Positions 1 to 12,121 of a DNA stretch of 64,000 nt are shown here, piece after piece. Source of the stretch: Amaranthus tricolor. Lineage: Eukaryota; Streptophyta; Magnoliopsida; Caryophyllales; Amaranthaceae. The number at the start of each line of letters is the position of its first letter. Positions within the stretch are counted from its first letter, which is position 1. A model generated the notes under the pieces. The model made no database searches and was not told where the DNA came from. It worked only from the letters and a program-made list of their open reading frames with translations. The stretch lies in assembly GCF_026212465.1 (NCBI RefSeq), contig NC_080047.1, forward strand, positions 39,988,422-40,052,421, written 5' to 3'. The translations under genes and the position numbers were made by a program.

Positions 1-625
1 TAGGAGCAACGATTGTAGAAATGTTGCTTAGGGTCGTGTAATTAGCTAGGGCATCCTCATCCACATTGACATCATCCTCAGAAGGATCATCAACAAGCTC
101 ATTACTCTCATTACCATCATCCCAAGATACCAACTCAGTACTTTCTCCTAAATTAGCAGTCGCATCATTTGGGACTTGAGTTTGACGCGATTCGGAAGGA
201 GTGGAAGATGGGGAAGGAACAGAGGGATTTTGAGTTTCTTGAGTTAAAATAGGCATAGGCGTAGGAGAAGGATTGGAAGTAACATTCACAGCTTGATCGC
301 CTAGAAGTAGCCCTTCTATGTATAACTCCAAAGAGGGAATAGATGTAGCCTTTGAATGCTCCCACATAGCATCTATAGAATCATCATCCTCAACAGGAAA
401 AGCTAACCATTCACCACTCATGTAGTATTTAAAACTTAAATTAATAGTACTTCGTGTGGTGTCAATTTCAATCTTAAAACATACAAGAAGCTTACACTCA
501 TTGAAATCCATGTTCTAGTTGCATGCAAACAATTTACGTTTACCCCCAACATACGTAACCTTGCTACCACTTGTACGAATGGAACCATTCCAAAAACATG
601 CAATAGTCACACGAAATGATGTCAT
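1..625 (-). pseudogene. MULE transposase N-terminal region with in-frame stop
   Basis: The frame opens at an ATG at 623-625 with MTSFRVTIACFWNGSIR and a GSKVTYVGGKRKLFAC stretch, the usual beginning of MuDR-type plant MULE transposases. An in-frame TAG at 515-517 then interrupts it, three residues after KLFAC. The frame resumes at ATG 509-511 with MDFNECKLLVCFKIEIDT and remains open to base 1, about 170 more codons, including an acidic Ser/Pro-rich linker. The zinc-finger, DDE and MULE domains would lie beyond the left edge. The stop lies inside the conserved N-terminal block, so either this copy is inactive or translation starts at the internal ATG. Family assignment is from remembered N-terminal motifs, without a search. 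Confidence 0.6.
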
Positions 626-1500
626 TTCTACTTGAATACATACAAAATCAACTTCACCACTAAGTGCATTCACGAATATACACAATTAATTAACTACATT
701 TATATAACTATTTAAACTAAATCAATTAATTACATATAATCAATATACAAAACAAAATCAACATGCATAATTAACTCCCTACATTTACATAAACTAAATC
801 AATATAATCAACAAGTAACTAAGTACATTATTATTAATTCAAATAAGTTGTGATGAAATAACTAAGTAAATAATCCACCCAGTACATTCAATACATTATC
901 CACATCAAAGAACTAAAGTTATTCAACCATAATAAAAAAAATGAACAAATAACTAAAAAAATAATGAATACATTACCTTAATCAGCTTAAATTGAACTAA
1001 ATGAGTAGTGATTTTACAAGTAATGCCCTGCATTTGAAACAAATATTGAAGATTTCATAAAACCCTAATTTTCGTATAAAATAACAAAAAAAATAAAGAA
1101 ATTTATACCTTAGACAACTCCAAGTATATGCTAGACCACTTTACTAATGTTGGATTGGGAAAGGGAGGGATTAATTGAAGGTTTGAAGGTGTTTTAATGG
1201 AGGAAAAAGAGGGAGGATTAATCGACTGGGTTTCAGGCTTTAATTGATTTGAGGGGAAATGAGGAAGAAAGGACGTTCTGTTTAATTTAACTCGACTCAG
1301 TTCGCTGTTACTAACAGCGAACAAGGACTTAAGTTCAGATAGTATTTGTTCGCTGTTGGTAACAACAAACAGACTCTTTGACTATTTTTTACCTCAAGTC
1401 TTTGTTTGCTGTTACTAACAGCGAACATATCCAAACACAACTTTGGAAAAAAACTGCTTATCTTGGTAAATAGTTTCAAAACTTTATCATTATTTGAATT
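1..1500 (-). mobile_element. Mutator-like element (MULE), 5' part, runs off left edge
   Basis: Reading the minus strand from right to left there is an AT-rich terminal region, then a leader, then a MuDR-type transposase N-terminus that continues past base 1. The terminal region between about 1296 and 1430 contains three copies, two close and one diverged, of the palindrome also found in the ends of the complete MULE at 10998-12901. The outer boundary is not resolved: I place it near 1500 because a stretch ending in ATTTGAATTTTT resembles the outer end of the other element, but I could not find a clear target duplication. The other end lies outside the window. Confidence 0.6.
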
Positions 1501-1930
1501 TTTTATATTTTTTGCTTATTTGTTTCAATTTTTCTTGACTAGCCCACATAGATATTGAGCCTGTTGACTTGGCTCATTTAATTGGAGGCCCTTGACCCCG
1601 TAACAATAGAAATGTCAGCAAATTCATCAAAGTGTATCTTACTTTTTCACTGCTTGCTTTTGCTGCTATTTTATTTTTCTTTCAATTTACTGGTGTAATT
1701 AAGTGGTTCACTTGATAGTAAAGTTTTCCATCTAGGTTAGTCTGGTATCTCAAGTATCCAAACTAACCACTATGCTACTTATCCTTTTAAAATATTTAGA
1801 CAAATTTAGTTTTAATTGGGTTATATTTGGGTAAAGAGAGCAGTGAAGTATTGTTAAAAATAAAAATAATGCTAAACAAGTTAGAAATACTACAATAACA
1901 AATAATACAAAATAATTAGAATGCTATGAA
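1500..1930. other. AT-rich spacer between MULE and LINE fragment
   Basis: I see no gene, RNA or repeat with recognisable ends in this stretch. Confidence 0.4.
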
Positions 1931-2789
1931 ATCCGGAGTTGACCATAGGGGAAGAAGTTGTTGCATGTACGTCCAAGTTCAAATATTTGAGATCGGTGAT
2001 TCAGAGTAATATTTGGAATCGGCTGGCTTAAGTGGCGAGCAGTAACCGGGGTGCTTTGTGATAAAAAGTTTCCGACGAGATTAAAAGGTAAATTTTACCG
2101 CGTTGCAATTAGACCGGCGTTGTTGTATGGGACAGAATGTAAGCCCGTAATGAAGGTTTTCGAACAGAGGATGGAAGTAACAGAAATGTGTATGCTGAGG
2201 TGGATGTATGGTAATACTATGATGGATAGGATAAGAAATCAAGAGTTCAGGGAGAAGTTAGGGGTCGCACCTCTCTCTGCAAAGATGCGGGAGAAAAGGT
2301 TGAGATGGTTTGGACATGTGCAGAGAAAGACCCATGACGCCTTAATAAGAAGGATCGAATACATTATAGTGGAGGGGAAAAGAAGTCGAGGAAGACTTAG
2401 GAGAACGTGGGAGAACAGATTAGAAGTAACCTGAATGAACTTCACCTCTCCAAGGACTTTACCAGGGATAGGGACAGTTGGCGGCGCCTTATCCACGTCT
2501 TAGATTACTAAACCCGTCCCTTTGACCCATCGTTTGTTATTGTTCGTGCCTTTGATTATTGCTCTTTACCTCCTTCTTTACTTTTATCTTTATTTTTAGT
2601 TATTTGTGCGTATTCTATTTATTCTTTTTGTAAGTTGCAGATTTCTCTATCTTTGAAGACCTTTCTCGAGCCGAGGGACTCTTTGACCGCACTCTACTCT
2701 ATGGGTATGAGCTGTCGTCTTTCTTCCCTCCCCAGACCCTGACCATAGTTTTTAATAAGTAGGATACACTGGGTATGATGATGATGATA
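1930..2789 (+). mobile_element. RTE-type LINE, truncated 3' end
   Basis: An open frame at 2051-2434 encodes the C-terminal tail of a plant non-LTR reverse transcriptase ORF: FPTRLKGKFYRVAIRPALLY, then MLRWMYGNTMMDRIRNQEFR, then RLRWFGHVQRKTHDAL and GKRSRGRLRRTWE. Coding similarity extends upstream to about 1930 and, with a frameshift, downstream to about 2505, where the frame ends in IHVLDY. The 3' untranslated part carries a CTTTCTCGAGCCGAGGGACT-type segment and ends in a short ATG/TGA trinucleotide run at 2774-2788, the kind of tail RTE-clade elements have. The catalytic reverse transcriptase core and endonuclease are missing, so this is a dead 5'-truncated copy. I found no target duplication. 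Confidence 0.8.
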
Positions 2790-4620
2790 CTTCTATAGAA
2801 GTGTTAAAGCGGCGTACTCCAAGATCATAGTTGAATACAAGAAACGATATTATTTACTCCTATTATTCAATTTTATTTATATATTGCGAATAGAAGTGTT
2901 GAAAACAGACTTCATAATCCGCTATTTATTTGACCTTGTAACCGAAACTGATTTAACCCGACTTAAAAATAGCTTTACAATTATGTAAAAATCAATGTGG
3001 ATTGTGGACACGAGATTCAATTTTGAACCAATCCAAAAAATCTTATTAGAAATCCACTTGATGACTCAAACGAACGTCTCTAGTTGCAGCTAATGTGTAA
3101 AAACAAATATAGTAAAATTGGATCTTGTTTGACTAGTCTAATATTTTTGCACAATTAACTTTTTATAATTTTTAGTTATACATAATTTAATATATAAATA
3201 ATAAAATAAGTATTAAATTGCGGAAAAAAAACCATTCTATATATAACAAGTATAATGTGACGGATCGGATCAGTAGATCATAAGTAGGAGTATAGATTGT
3301 CCTCTCAAGTACTCACTGACACAGCCCACGGGCACTGCCCTGATGAAATACTCTATAAAAATAGGAGTATGGCGTAAAACTTGATTTCTAATTTTACAAG
3401 CAAAGCAAACATCACCACAATTCACATCATTTTATTTATAGTGTTTTATTTTATAAAGTATTTTCTTTTGGTGTTTCATCACACTTCAAAATATGTGGTA
3501 GAAATTAAATTTTGTCTTAAGTATTATATTTTTTTGATAGATCCTAAATTTGATGCTTGTTTAGTCTTTTTTCCTCTAAGCATACTCTGTAATTTAAAAA
3601 AATCAAAATAATTTGTCAAATAACCCCTTTCATGTATGAGCAAATTTGCTTTTGAGTTTTAATATTATATCAAAAAAATCTCAATAAAAAATTAAATTAA
3701 TAATTAAAAATATTACATAGTACATAATCTATCAAAATCACAATACTCAAGAATAGGGATAACAAAACGAGTTAATGGGTATAGTGTGTAGGTAACTCCC
3801 CACACTTATAGTTATACAGTTATATGCACCAAAATTTTCATACCAGCCACTTAACTACCACCTATTACGGTTAAAAGTTTTATACCCACGTCTACACACA
3901 TTTTATGTGTCACATGTTAATATACCTACATTATATAAACTCATAGCTAAAGAAAAATAGTGTAATACTTTTAAGGAGATGATTTTTAAAAAACTTTGAT
4001 GCTTTCAAATTTTATCAATAATTTTTAATGGATAATGTGTTTATAGCCGTTGAGCTATACAAAAAATTAACAAATCCTTTTTGATATTAATAATTTAAAT
4101 TTTTCAAGAGAATGTTATATAAAATTAAAATCAATTCATATTTTATATAATTGTTTTAACTTCCAAAAAAAATAAATGGTAAACTAATAAAGTATAATTA
4201 AATTTTTATATTTTTAAAGAACATATAATATTAAATTACATAAATAATATACAAGATTATTTCAGTATACATCCCTTAAGGATTTATCATTTTTCATTTT
4301 TAATAAATAAAAATAATATTTAAAGTATTATAAAGTATGTCATAGTTTTTTTAGAGATCGTCTTAGTAAGACGGACTCAAAATAAGGAGTTTATATTATC
4401 TTATGGTTTATATTAGTTGAACTATTTAACTCATGTATAAGATATATAACACACAGAAATCACTTCATACAATAATTTGTAGATATGTAATTGAAGATAT
4501 AGAGTATGTGGGGCTGATAAGGTCTTCTATCCACCACCTAATCATTAACCATTACAGATAAGACTTTTTATATTCATATCCATTAATTATCTATATTTTT
4601 TAACAGATAACTCATATGTA
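2790..4620. other. AT-rich intergenic DNA
   Basis: No coding region is supported. The short open frames here have no recognisable domain and the composition is that of decayed plant intergenic sequence. Around 4350-4390 there is a GATCGTCTTAGTAAGAC segment reminiscent of the GAGACGGTCTC-ended MITEs elsewhere in the window, but no partner end could be assigned with confidence. Confidence 0.4.
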
Positions 4621-5601
4621 GCGAGTGCCTACTAAATTTATTAGCATATCTACTCTAATTGAGACCTTGCAAAATTATATTTTTAGAGCAAACTTTAGTA
4701 TAAAAAGTGATTATAGAATAATAAAAGAAGCTACACTCACATTGTCCCTCCTCTATCACCTTTTTAGGCCTTTCATAACATTTTTAGAGCTTCAAAACAT
4801 CTCAATCTTCATTGTTCCCATCCATTTTCTTTCAAAACTTCAATCTCTTTCTATCTCTAGCCTTTGCAAAACTCTTAAGCTTTTATACTATTAACAATCA
4901 CAAAGCTAACCTTAACTTTTAGGGCTTAACTTAATTTATTAGCTAGGTATGCTTCTCTCTTCACTCTAATCTTCATTGCTTGTTTCCCATGTAATTTCTC
5001 TTTTTTTTTATTTCCTAATTATTAACAAAATATATACTAAATTATGCCATACAACTCTTCAATGTATACCATATGTCACATTGTCACTCTTCCTTATTTT
5101 TCTTGTTTTTTATATCATTATTTTCCTAATTAATTAATTATCATGTGACATGTGTTTTTGGTATTAATCACTAGGGTAAATACTTTTTGTAGTTTGTTGA
5201 TTAAAGATAAGATCTAGGCAATCAATTAAGAGTATAAGAGACAAACAATTTTAGGCCATAATATTTTATTTTCATTTAGAGATGGTTGAAATTTTTTTAG
5301 TAAAACATATTATTTAATTTTGAGTAAGTCTTATATGAGATTGTCTTACTATGAGACGAGCCCCATATAATTAGATTATTTATATAATTAATTACTTTAG
5401 AATTATAAGTATACATTAGATCGGTCTAATAGGAAATTTTTAGAATTTATTATAAATTTTTATTCTACTTAAATTAGCATTAATTAATAAAAGGAAACAT
5501 TTCTAAGAATTTAAGACCACCCAAAAAACCCATATCCTACTTTATCTTTTGATTAACTTAAGACCTTTGTTTGCATCCTCAATCACTTTCTATATTTAGA
5601 A
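4621..5601 (+). promoter_or_regulatory. Promoter and probable 5' leader with intron of the ZF-HD gene
   Basis: A pyrimidine-rich, leader-like stretch (about 4735-4946) ends at AGCTAG|GTATGC. A plausible acceptor, TATATTTAG, lies at 5591-5599, two bases before the start codon at 5602. This suggests a 5'-leader intron of about 650 bp (4947-5599). This is inference from splice-like signals only. Confidence 0.35.
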
Positions 5602-7438
5602 ATGGAAATTTCAGGGCATCATCAAGAAGAAGATATCCCCATGCCAATTAACAGTTCTTTTGTTGGAGTTCAGCATGCTCATAGTCATTATAGCCTCATG
5701 ACTCATCATCATCATCATCCACATCACTATGATCCATCATCATCAACATCCCATAACCAACAACACAACATAATCCCATCAAACAACTCCAATGGGAACA
5801 CTAGTACTACTGCTAATGTTACTAATATGGATGATGATCATCATCAAGTACAATGTAACATCAATGGTAATGGTAATGGTAATGGTAACAAGAATGATGA
5901 TGGTGATGATGTAAATGATATGGGTACAAAAAAGAAGAGCATGATGATCATAAAATACAAAGAATGCCAAAAGAATCATGCAGCATCCATGGGAGGAAAT
6001 GCAACTGACGGATGTGGTGAATTCATGCCCAATGGAGAACATGGAAGCATTGAGTCTCTTACTTGTTCAGCTTGCAAATGTCATAGAAACTTCCATAGAA
6101 AAGAAATTCAAGGTAAATACCCTATGTTATTCTTCTACTCCTCTTCCTCATCTCCTTAATGACAGCTTAGAAAGGTTATTTTCAACCGCAGTCAGTGTCG
6201 TTCCTGTCATTTTATGGGTAGGTAAACCGAAAGAAATGAATCCTCTCTATAAATGGTCGATTCTGGTCTTTAACTGGTGATTGGCAAAATAATGGATACG
6301 GACTCCCATATAAATTATCTTTATAAATGTAGACGTGTCTTATGCTTCTTAATTGCTAAAATAACTAATTATAATTGCAATTTTTTAGTGTCTACTTCAT
6401 TAACCATAAACTTTAGATATAAGATTCTTTTTAGCTTTGAGCTTCAGACAAATGTCTAACTTGTCTATATTTAGAAGTGGTCATGACCGCAGTTTTAAAC
6501 GTGTGCAAGATGAGTGAACTTACACTAATACAAGAATTAACATAGCCGATAAAACAATATTCCCTCCAATTCATAGCAAATATCTCATTTACTTTTTAAG
6601 TCAGTTCATCCTAATTATTCCAATTTTATTTTAAGTCATGATTTTTGACACATGTTGGATACATTTTTATTTTGGTCTCCTTCTTAATTTGTGCATGTAA
6701 ACACTTTTTGTGGTGGCCGAGTTTTTAATTTGTACATCTGAAAATATTTTTATTGTGGTTCCAATCTAATTTATTGACGTAGACATATTTATGCAAATTC
6801 CGCAAATAGGATATTAAATAGAGGGAGTAAAATATTACAACATTTCCTTTGCTTATGATATTAAGACCAATAAAAATGGACTGATAAATTAAAGTTTATA
6901 CTTAAAATTAAGTATCATTAGTTTAATGTGGCTCTAATTTATATTTAATCACTTATTTTTAGGCTTCTAAATTTTAAAAATATGTGTAAAACAAACTAGC
7001 CTTAAAAATTATTGAATTTTGCTCCTTTCATGTTGTGGTGTTGTAGGGTACCCAACAAATTCTGGCGCACTTATTCCATTTGCAAGATCAATAACAATGA
7101 GCATGCATGATGATCATCATCTTCATCATCATCAAGGGAATGGTATTGGGATGATGATGATAAAACCTCATCCTCATCATCATCATGATCATTATCATCA
7201 CCATGATCATAATCAAATGGTTAAGAAGAGGTTTAGGACAAAATTTAGTCAAGAACAAAAGGAGAAAATGTTGGAATTTGCTGAAAAAGTTGGGTGGAAG
7301 ATTCAAAAGCAAGAAGAAGATGAAGTGCAACAAATTTGCCAAGAAATTGGGATTAAAAGAAGAGTTTTGAAGGTTTGGATGCATAATAACAAACATACTT
7401 TAGCCAAGCACAAAACAAATCTCAATAACACTGATTAA
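5602..7438 (+). CDS. Zinc-finger homeodomain (ZF-HD) transcription factor
   Basis: Two coding exons, 5602-6112 and 7047-7438, join in phase (CAAG|GTAAAT to TTGTAG|GG) to give 300 residues. Residues about 117-170 form the ZF-HD dimerization zinc finger, with [28 protein letters not shown] and [14 protein letters not shown] carrying the Cys/His ligands. Residues about 231-291 form the plant ZF-HD homeodomain: [20 protein letters not shown], then the recognition-helix segment [13 protein letters not shown]. The N-terminus (His, Ser, Asn and Gly-Asn repeats) and the linker (His-Asp runs) are low-complexity. These proteins dimerize through the zinc finger and bind ATTA-type sites in the nucleus; that role is family knowledge. 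The intron between the two domains is unusual, since most ZF-HD genes are described as having uninterrupted coding regions. Reading into the intron adds only 15 residues before a stop. The subfamily member is not assigned. Confidence 0.9.
6559..6829. mobile_element. Stowaway-like MITE in the ZF-HD intron
   Basis: The left end reads TTCCCTCCAATTCATAGCAA and the right end reads GCAAATAGGATATTAAATAG followed by AGGGAGTA. They form imperfect terminal inverted repeats of the CTCCCTCC type with TA at the borders. The element is non-coding and about 270 bp long. Confidence 0.6.
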
Positions 7439-7800
7439 TCATCCTATAATCAATTGATTATTTTGCTTAATTAATTAATTAATTATCATTGATCATTCCT
7501 AATTAATTATGTCATGATGATGACTTGTTTGTTATGTAATGATCCCTTTAATTAATGTGTTCTTATAGTACTTTATTATATGTATTTTTATAAAGCTTTT
7601 ACTTTGATTTGTGTAGAGTGGCAAAATTAAAGGCATACATGCACAAGAGTATTTATTGTTTGTTTTGTCTAAATGGGTGTGGTATGGTATGTATAGGCTT
7701 TAAACTTTTTTAATATTATTATGATTATGTCTAAAGATTAAAATTTTTCGTGATAATTATGAGGTTTTGAGTTTTACTTGAATCTTTTTTTAAAGTATTG
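7439..7800. other. 3' flank of the ZF-HD gene
   Basis: AT-rich sequence downstream of the stop codon, which should hold the 3' untranslated region and polyadenylation signals. Nothing else is recognisable. Confidence 0.35.
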
Positions 7801-7829
7801 TAATTTAGGAAAATAATTTTCACTTTACG

Positions 7830-8460
7830 TCAAAGAGAAAAATAATTTTCTATCTATCGTCCACGTCAGACAGATTTTTTTTAAAAAAATATTCAGAGCA
7901 AATCGCCATCTTACATGGTGTTTTGGTAATTTTACCAAACCGCTGTTTGAATTGCTTTATTCTATAATTTAAAAAAAGCAAAAAAAATGCTGAAAATGTG
8001 GGGCGCAGGTTTTGGTCCCATAACCTCACAACTTAACAACTTAAGTGCTTAGCACTGAAGCAAAGGAACTTCTATGAAGGAATAATACCTACGCGGCTAC
8101 GCACTAATTTAACTTTGTATTTTGAGATGAGGTAAATCTCAAAATTATCACACGAAGCAAAAAGAATTATACTAAAGTGGCGGTTCGGTGTTTTTTATAA
8201 ACCAACTAAAACCGCCACCTGAGATGCGGTTTACCTGGAATTTTTTATTTTTTTTAAATTGTAAAACGCCATTTCATGTAATGATTTTGTTTGAATTCCT
8301 CACTTAACCGCTATTTGAGGAAGCGGTTTTATAAAAAAAAAGGAAAAAAAAATAAACTCAACTGTCCTACGTGGACAGTAATCAAGAAAATATTTTTCCC
8401 TTTAAGGCAAATTAATACTTTTAAAGGATTGCATTATTTTGGGAAAAAATTCGTTTTTCT
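7830..8460. repeat. Inverted-repeat element, unclassified
   Basis: GTCCACGTCAGACAG at about 7859-7873 is the inverse of CTGTCCTACGTGGAC at about 8361-8375. The AT-rich sequence outside these words also matches in inverse orientation, as do the inner CGCCAT and AACCGCT words (about 7900-7950 and 8230-8330). The middle holds GCGGTT/AACCGC words and a low-repeat core around 8000-8100. It looks like a non-autonomous DNA element or inverted duplication. I could not fix its ends or a target duplication. Confidence 0.45.
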
Positions 8461-8509
8461 TGTGTTAGATAAAATTTTTTTTGTAAATTCTACATGATAG
8501 CTCTGTAGT

Positions 8510-9350
8510 TAGAGGTGTTCATTCAGGTGATCGAGTCGTTTTTGATGGGTGTCATTCGATTCGATTGTATTTCGGATCGATTATATTTCGATCCGTGTTG
8601 CTACGGGTCACACTCGGGTCGGGTCGGTTAGTCACGGTTCGGTTGAAGATCGGTTATTCGAACTATCGGGTTAGCATCAGTTCGGTGTCGGTTGAAGTTC
8701 GTATCGAGTTTCAATAGGTCTCGGGTTGTCATCCGTTGATAATTGATTCGGTTTTACCGGGTACGGATCGGGTTCGAGTATTTTTCAAGTAGAATTCGGC
8801 TATGAATTGCGAATTACTAATTACTATTGATCGAGTCAGTATCAGATTAAGTTGTTAGTCATTTTTAATTGATGATAAGATTCCTTTACTTAAAGCAAAA
8901 TAGTGAAAATGCAAATCAATTATTGATCATTATTACATTGTTACTTTTACTTGTTTAACCAGAAATTAAAATTATAAAGTTCTATCAATTTTCATCTAAT
9001 TCGATTAAAAGTAGTTAAATAAACATTGACCATTGATTATTAACTCTAAATATATGAAACCATGTATTTATAAAATTTATTTTATTAAAATGTTTACACT
9101 TTATTAAAATAACTAATAAGATGATTGAATATGAGTTGATCATATTTCTATGTAAAAAATTGGTTCAGATTTACAGTAGTTCGATCTAAACTTCGTTCGT
9201 GTTAAGTCGGTTTTAGCCGGATCGAGTTCGGTCTCGAGCATGATTCGGGTCGGATATGACTCGGGTCGGTCACTATTAGGTTCGGGTAATCTCAGTTAAC
9301 GGTTATATGTCGGTTAGAATAATCAGTTACAGCTTGGGTTCAGTTTTAAC
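8510..9350. mobile_element. hAT-like repeat rich in CGGGTCGG words, degenerate
   Basis: It begins with TAGAGGTGTTCATTC, the terminal sequence of a plant hAT-like MITE type; its inverse is seen at the right end of the element at 38067-38252. Two blocks (about 8510-8780 and 9180-9350) are packed with GGGTCGGGTCGGT/CGGTT words, separated by AT-rich sequence. No matching right terminus was found, so the right limit is approximate. Confidence 0.45.
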
Positions 9351-9374
9351 TTATAGATTAAAAATTAATCACAA

Positions 9375-9650
9375 ATTAAGGGAGCTAAGTGAATAGTGTA
9401 TATACTTCCAATGTTACAACTAAATTGGAACGGAGGTAGTATGTAATCTTTTCTTTTGGAAAAATTGTTTATCTCCCATTAAATTACTTTAAATGGATAT
9501 TTTAAATATCTTGGGCCCAAATTTCAGAGTAATGGGTGGCAAATATAGAGATTGAATATTGAAATATTATGAAAATCGAGTTGTGCCCTTAAAGTTATAG
9601 ACAAGTTTTATCGAAGTACTGTTATATATATGAATATAATGTTAGACTTT
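9375..9650. other. Spacer with a single Stowaway-like end
   Basis: CTAAATTGGAACGGAGGTAGTA at about 9420-9441 resembles one terminus of a Stowaway MITE without a visible partner. The rest is unassigned AT-rich DNA. Confidence 0.3.
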
Positions 9651-10020
9651 TAGAAATGATTATAGTAGAAAGATGGGAGTAAATGTGAATGCTTCAATGG
9701 ATGAGTGGATATACCTTGAGGGATACAATTCGAAACGAAGACATAAAAAAGATTATGAGTTGCAAATATTGAAGAAAAGATAAAAGAATAGTTTAAGATG
9801 GTTTGACATTTACAAAGACAGAGTATTAGCAAATCGATCAGGAAGATAGGAAATTTAGAGCTTGAAAGACTTAAAAAAGTTGATGAAAAAGACCAAAGAT
9901 AACTTGGAGGACATGAATAGAAAAGATATGAAGAATCTAAACTTATAAATTGAGATGATAAAAATTAAAATGAATAGAGAACAAAAATCTATGTGGATAA
10001 CCACTAGAATTAAATTAGTT
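9650..10020 (+). mobile_element. Degenerate RTE-type LINE fragment
   Basis: With several stops and frameshifts, the plus strand still reads pieces of the LINE ORF tail seen at 1930-2789 and elsewhere: a MDEWIYLEGYNSKRRHKKD segment aligned to the usual HTRKDRIRNED block, SLRWF for the LRWFGHVQR block, and RKDMKNLNL near the end of the family. It is much older than the copy at 1930-2789. Confidence 0.55.
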
Positions 10021-10988
10021 CATGTCATCAACCTAAATCTTTTATAATTAAAGATCTGACATAATTGTTATTATCATTAAAGGTGCTCTTATAAAAACGG
10101 TGATTTTAAGAGTCAAGACTATTGGCAAACAATATCTATCAACATAATGACCCCACATAAACCCATTTTCTATATAATTTGGTATTTCTATCAATATTTA
10201 TATTTAATACAAGGATTTTCATTTGGATGCTACAAAATGAAAGTAAAGCATAATATTAGAAAGGAGGAGGTATTATGCACAGGTATTCATCAACTAAAGA
10301 AAAAAAAAAAAAAGAAACCTCCAAATATGAGGGCATATTTAGCCAAACAGCAAGTCAGCACATAATAGTCTTCCCACTTGACATTAACAATATTTAAAAA
10401 TGTCATTACTATATAAAGTGTGAATTGTCCATATACCATACATTTTTGAAGAAGTTTGTGCCTACTTTAAGCTATTTTATATTATAGACTTAGTCAATAA
10501 ATTTTGTTAAATTTTATATAATTTATTTCAAATGAAATTTAGTTACAATTTACATAATTAAAAGAAGGGTAACAAATATGATGATTAAGGTACAGTTGTC
10601 CACATGTCAATACTTAAGCATTTCAACGCAATCAAGTTCTTAATGTTAGAACATGATAAAGATGGAAGATCTTCGATTCACCTCACAATTACTATTTCGA
10701 TGGTGGCTCTACGAAATTTGATGTTCAAGACAAATAGGAAATTTGAATTGAATGTGACAATTGACAAAATATAAATTGCCTAAAAATAATTGAGCTCATA
10801 TGATTTTATGAGGGTAATTATATGTGATTATTATTGACGGGTAATTTTATAATGTAAATTTGTTTTATGAGCATAGATATATAGATTGATGTTTGATCTT
10901 GAATTGAGATTGATACGTTATGGGGCTTTGACTTATTGTCCCAATTAAAAATAATAAGACAATAACTCTAAAACATTAGCCCCACCCA
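10021..10988. other. AT-rich spacer left of the zf-GRF MULE
   Basis: No gene or bounded repeat is recognisable. The short frame at 10147-10365 has no domain and ends in a poly-lysine run made by an A tract. Confidence 0.35.
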
Positions 10989-10997
10989 CACATATAG

Positions 10998-11188
10998 GAA
11001 AATTTGAAATAAATGAGATTATTTATCTACTTAATTCCAAATATAAGATTCGGGAAAACTTATGTCCCAAAATAAGCTTCCGTACGTCCAAGCCTAGCCT
11101 CGGGTAAGTCGCTGTTACTAACAGCGAATAAGGGGAAAAAAAAAATAAAAAGCTGAAAGTCGCTGTTACTAACAGCGACTATCAGGTT
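10998..11188 (+). repeat. Left terminal inverted repeat of the MULE
   Basis: It matches the reverse complement of 12708-12901 from GAAAATTT inward to GCGACTATCAGG, with small indels (a T run, an A run) and a few substitutions. It contains palindromes at about 11108-11126 and 11159-11177. Confidence 0.88.
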
Positions 11189-11525
11189 TATAATTTTCCA
11201 GACATCTTCTTCCTCAGTTCATTTCGCGATTTTTTTTTTCATTTGCAATCCCTACGATTTCTCCTTCTTCATTCCAACCTTGTAAGAAACTTCAATCCTT
11301 CAACTAAAGTCCTCAAATTTCAAGTTTGTACCAGTAATTAGTGTTGTAGTCTTCCTAGATCGACCTAAGGTAATTTTTTTTGTGTTTTTTTTCAATATTC
11401 GAAAAATTAGGGTTTGTTGTGTTTTAATCAATTTTCACATTAATGTAGGTTGACAAGCTTGCAATTAAGTAATTCTTCTTGATCTACAGCTAATTGAGGT
11501 TCGTTTTTATTATAAATTTTTTCAT

Positions 11526-11795
11526 TTGGTGGTGATTTTAAACTATATGTCATGTGTAGTGACTGCGCCCCACACCACTACGTACGAGTACGAGTCATCT
11601 CCTCATCACCCCGACGTTCATCTTGAGGAGGTTGACTTAACGTGCCCGGACTACGGTGTCGGGTCCTCACAGGGTGCCACATCATTACACTATCAATCCC
11701 CTCCCCTACCCGAGCGTCATGCGACTGCATCTTACTAACGTAGGAGGCGTCGTAAACCGTCAGAATTAGACAGGGTACAGGAGGAGGATTAGCAT
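11526..11795 (+). pseudogene. Remnant of a larger MULE-borne coding region
   Basis: An ATG at 11526 opens 70 codons including HPDVHLEEVDLTCPDYGVGS and PPLPERHATASY. After an in-frame TAA the same frame continues with RRRRRKPSELDRVQEED to a stop at about 11790-11795. The tail looks like the C-terminus of plant mobile-domain (PMD, 'phosphatase 7 long form homolog') proteins that often travel in MULEs. I recall this only loosely, so the family is uncertain. The upstream sequence (11200-11520) resembles a leader. The fusion of a leader to a C-terminal tail is what an internal deletion would leave. Confidence 0.35.
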
Positions 11796-12121
11796 TACAA
11801 TAGTTTTGTAATTATTGAACATTTGTACATACTCATTTGTAACTGTTGGTCTTTTGTGTGTAAATTGTAACATATATGTAGATGTATATATTTTTACCGT
11901 AGTATCACACGTTTATTATGAGTGAATTGATGTTAAGTACTCAGACTTTTGGGCGATGAATCATTCCGCGAACAATGCAGCATGAATTTAATCAAAAACA
12001 AACATACAATCATATTTAAATAAGGATGTTGCTATCCAACATTCAACACAATTTCAAGCAAGTTCAACAAATCCAAATCCAATTACATACTTCATGCATT
12101 AAGTTAAACTAGCGTCCGTAA

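Noticed and set aside
1103..1479. Two small minus-strand frames with MFAVSNSE/MFAVSNSK starts
   Set aside because: The shared peptide comes from the MULE palindrome being translated. The frames lie in the terminal region of the element and have no domain.
4625..4894. 89-codon frame upstream of the ZF-HD gene
   Set aside because: It lies in a pyrimidine-rich leader-like region and has no similarity I recognise. The better explanation is promoter and 5' leader.
8510..9350. CGGGTCGG-rich block as a CpG-island promoter
   Set aside because: It starts with a hAT-like terminus and has no gene next to it, so it is better read as a repeat.
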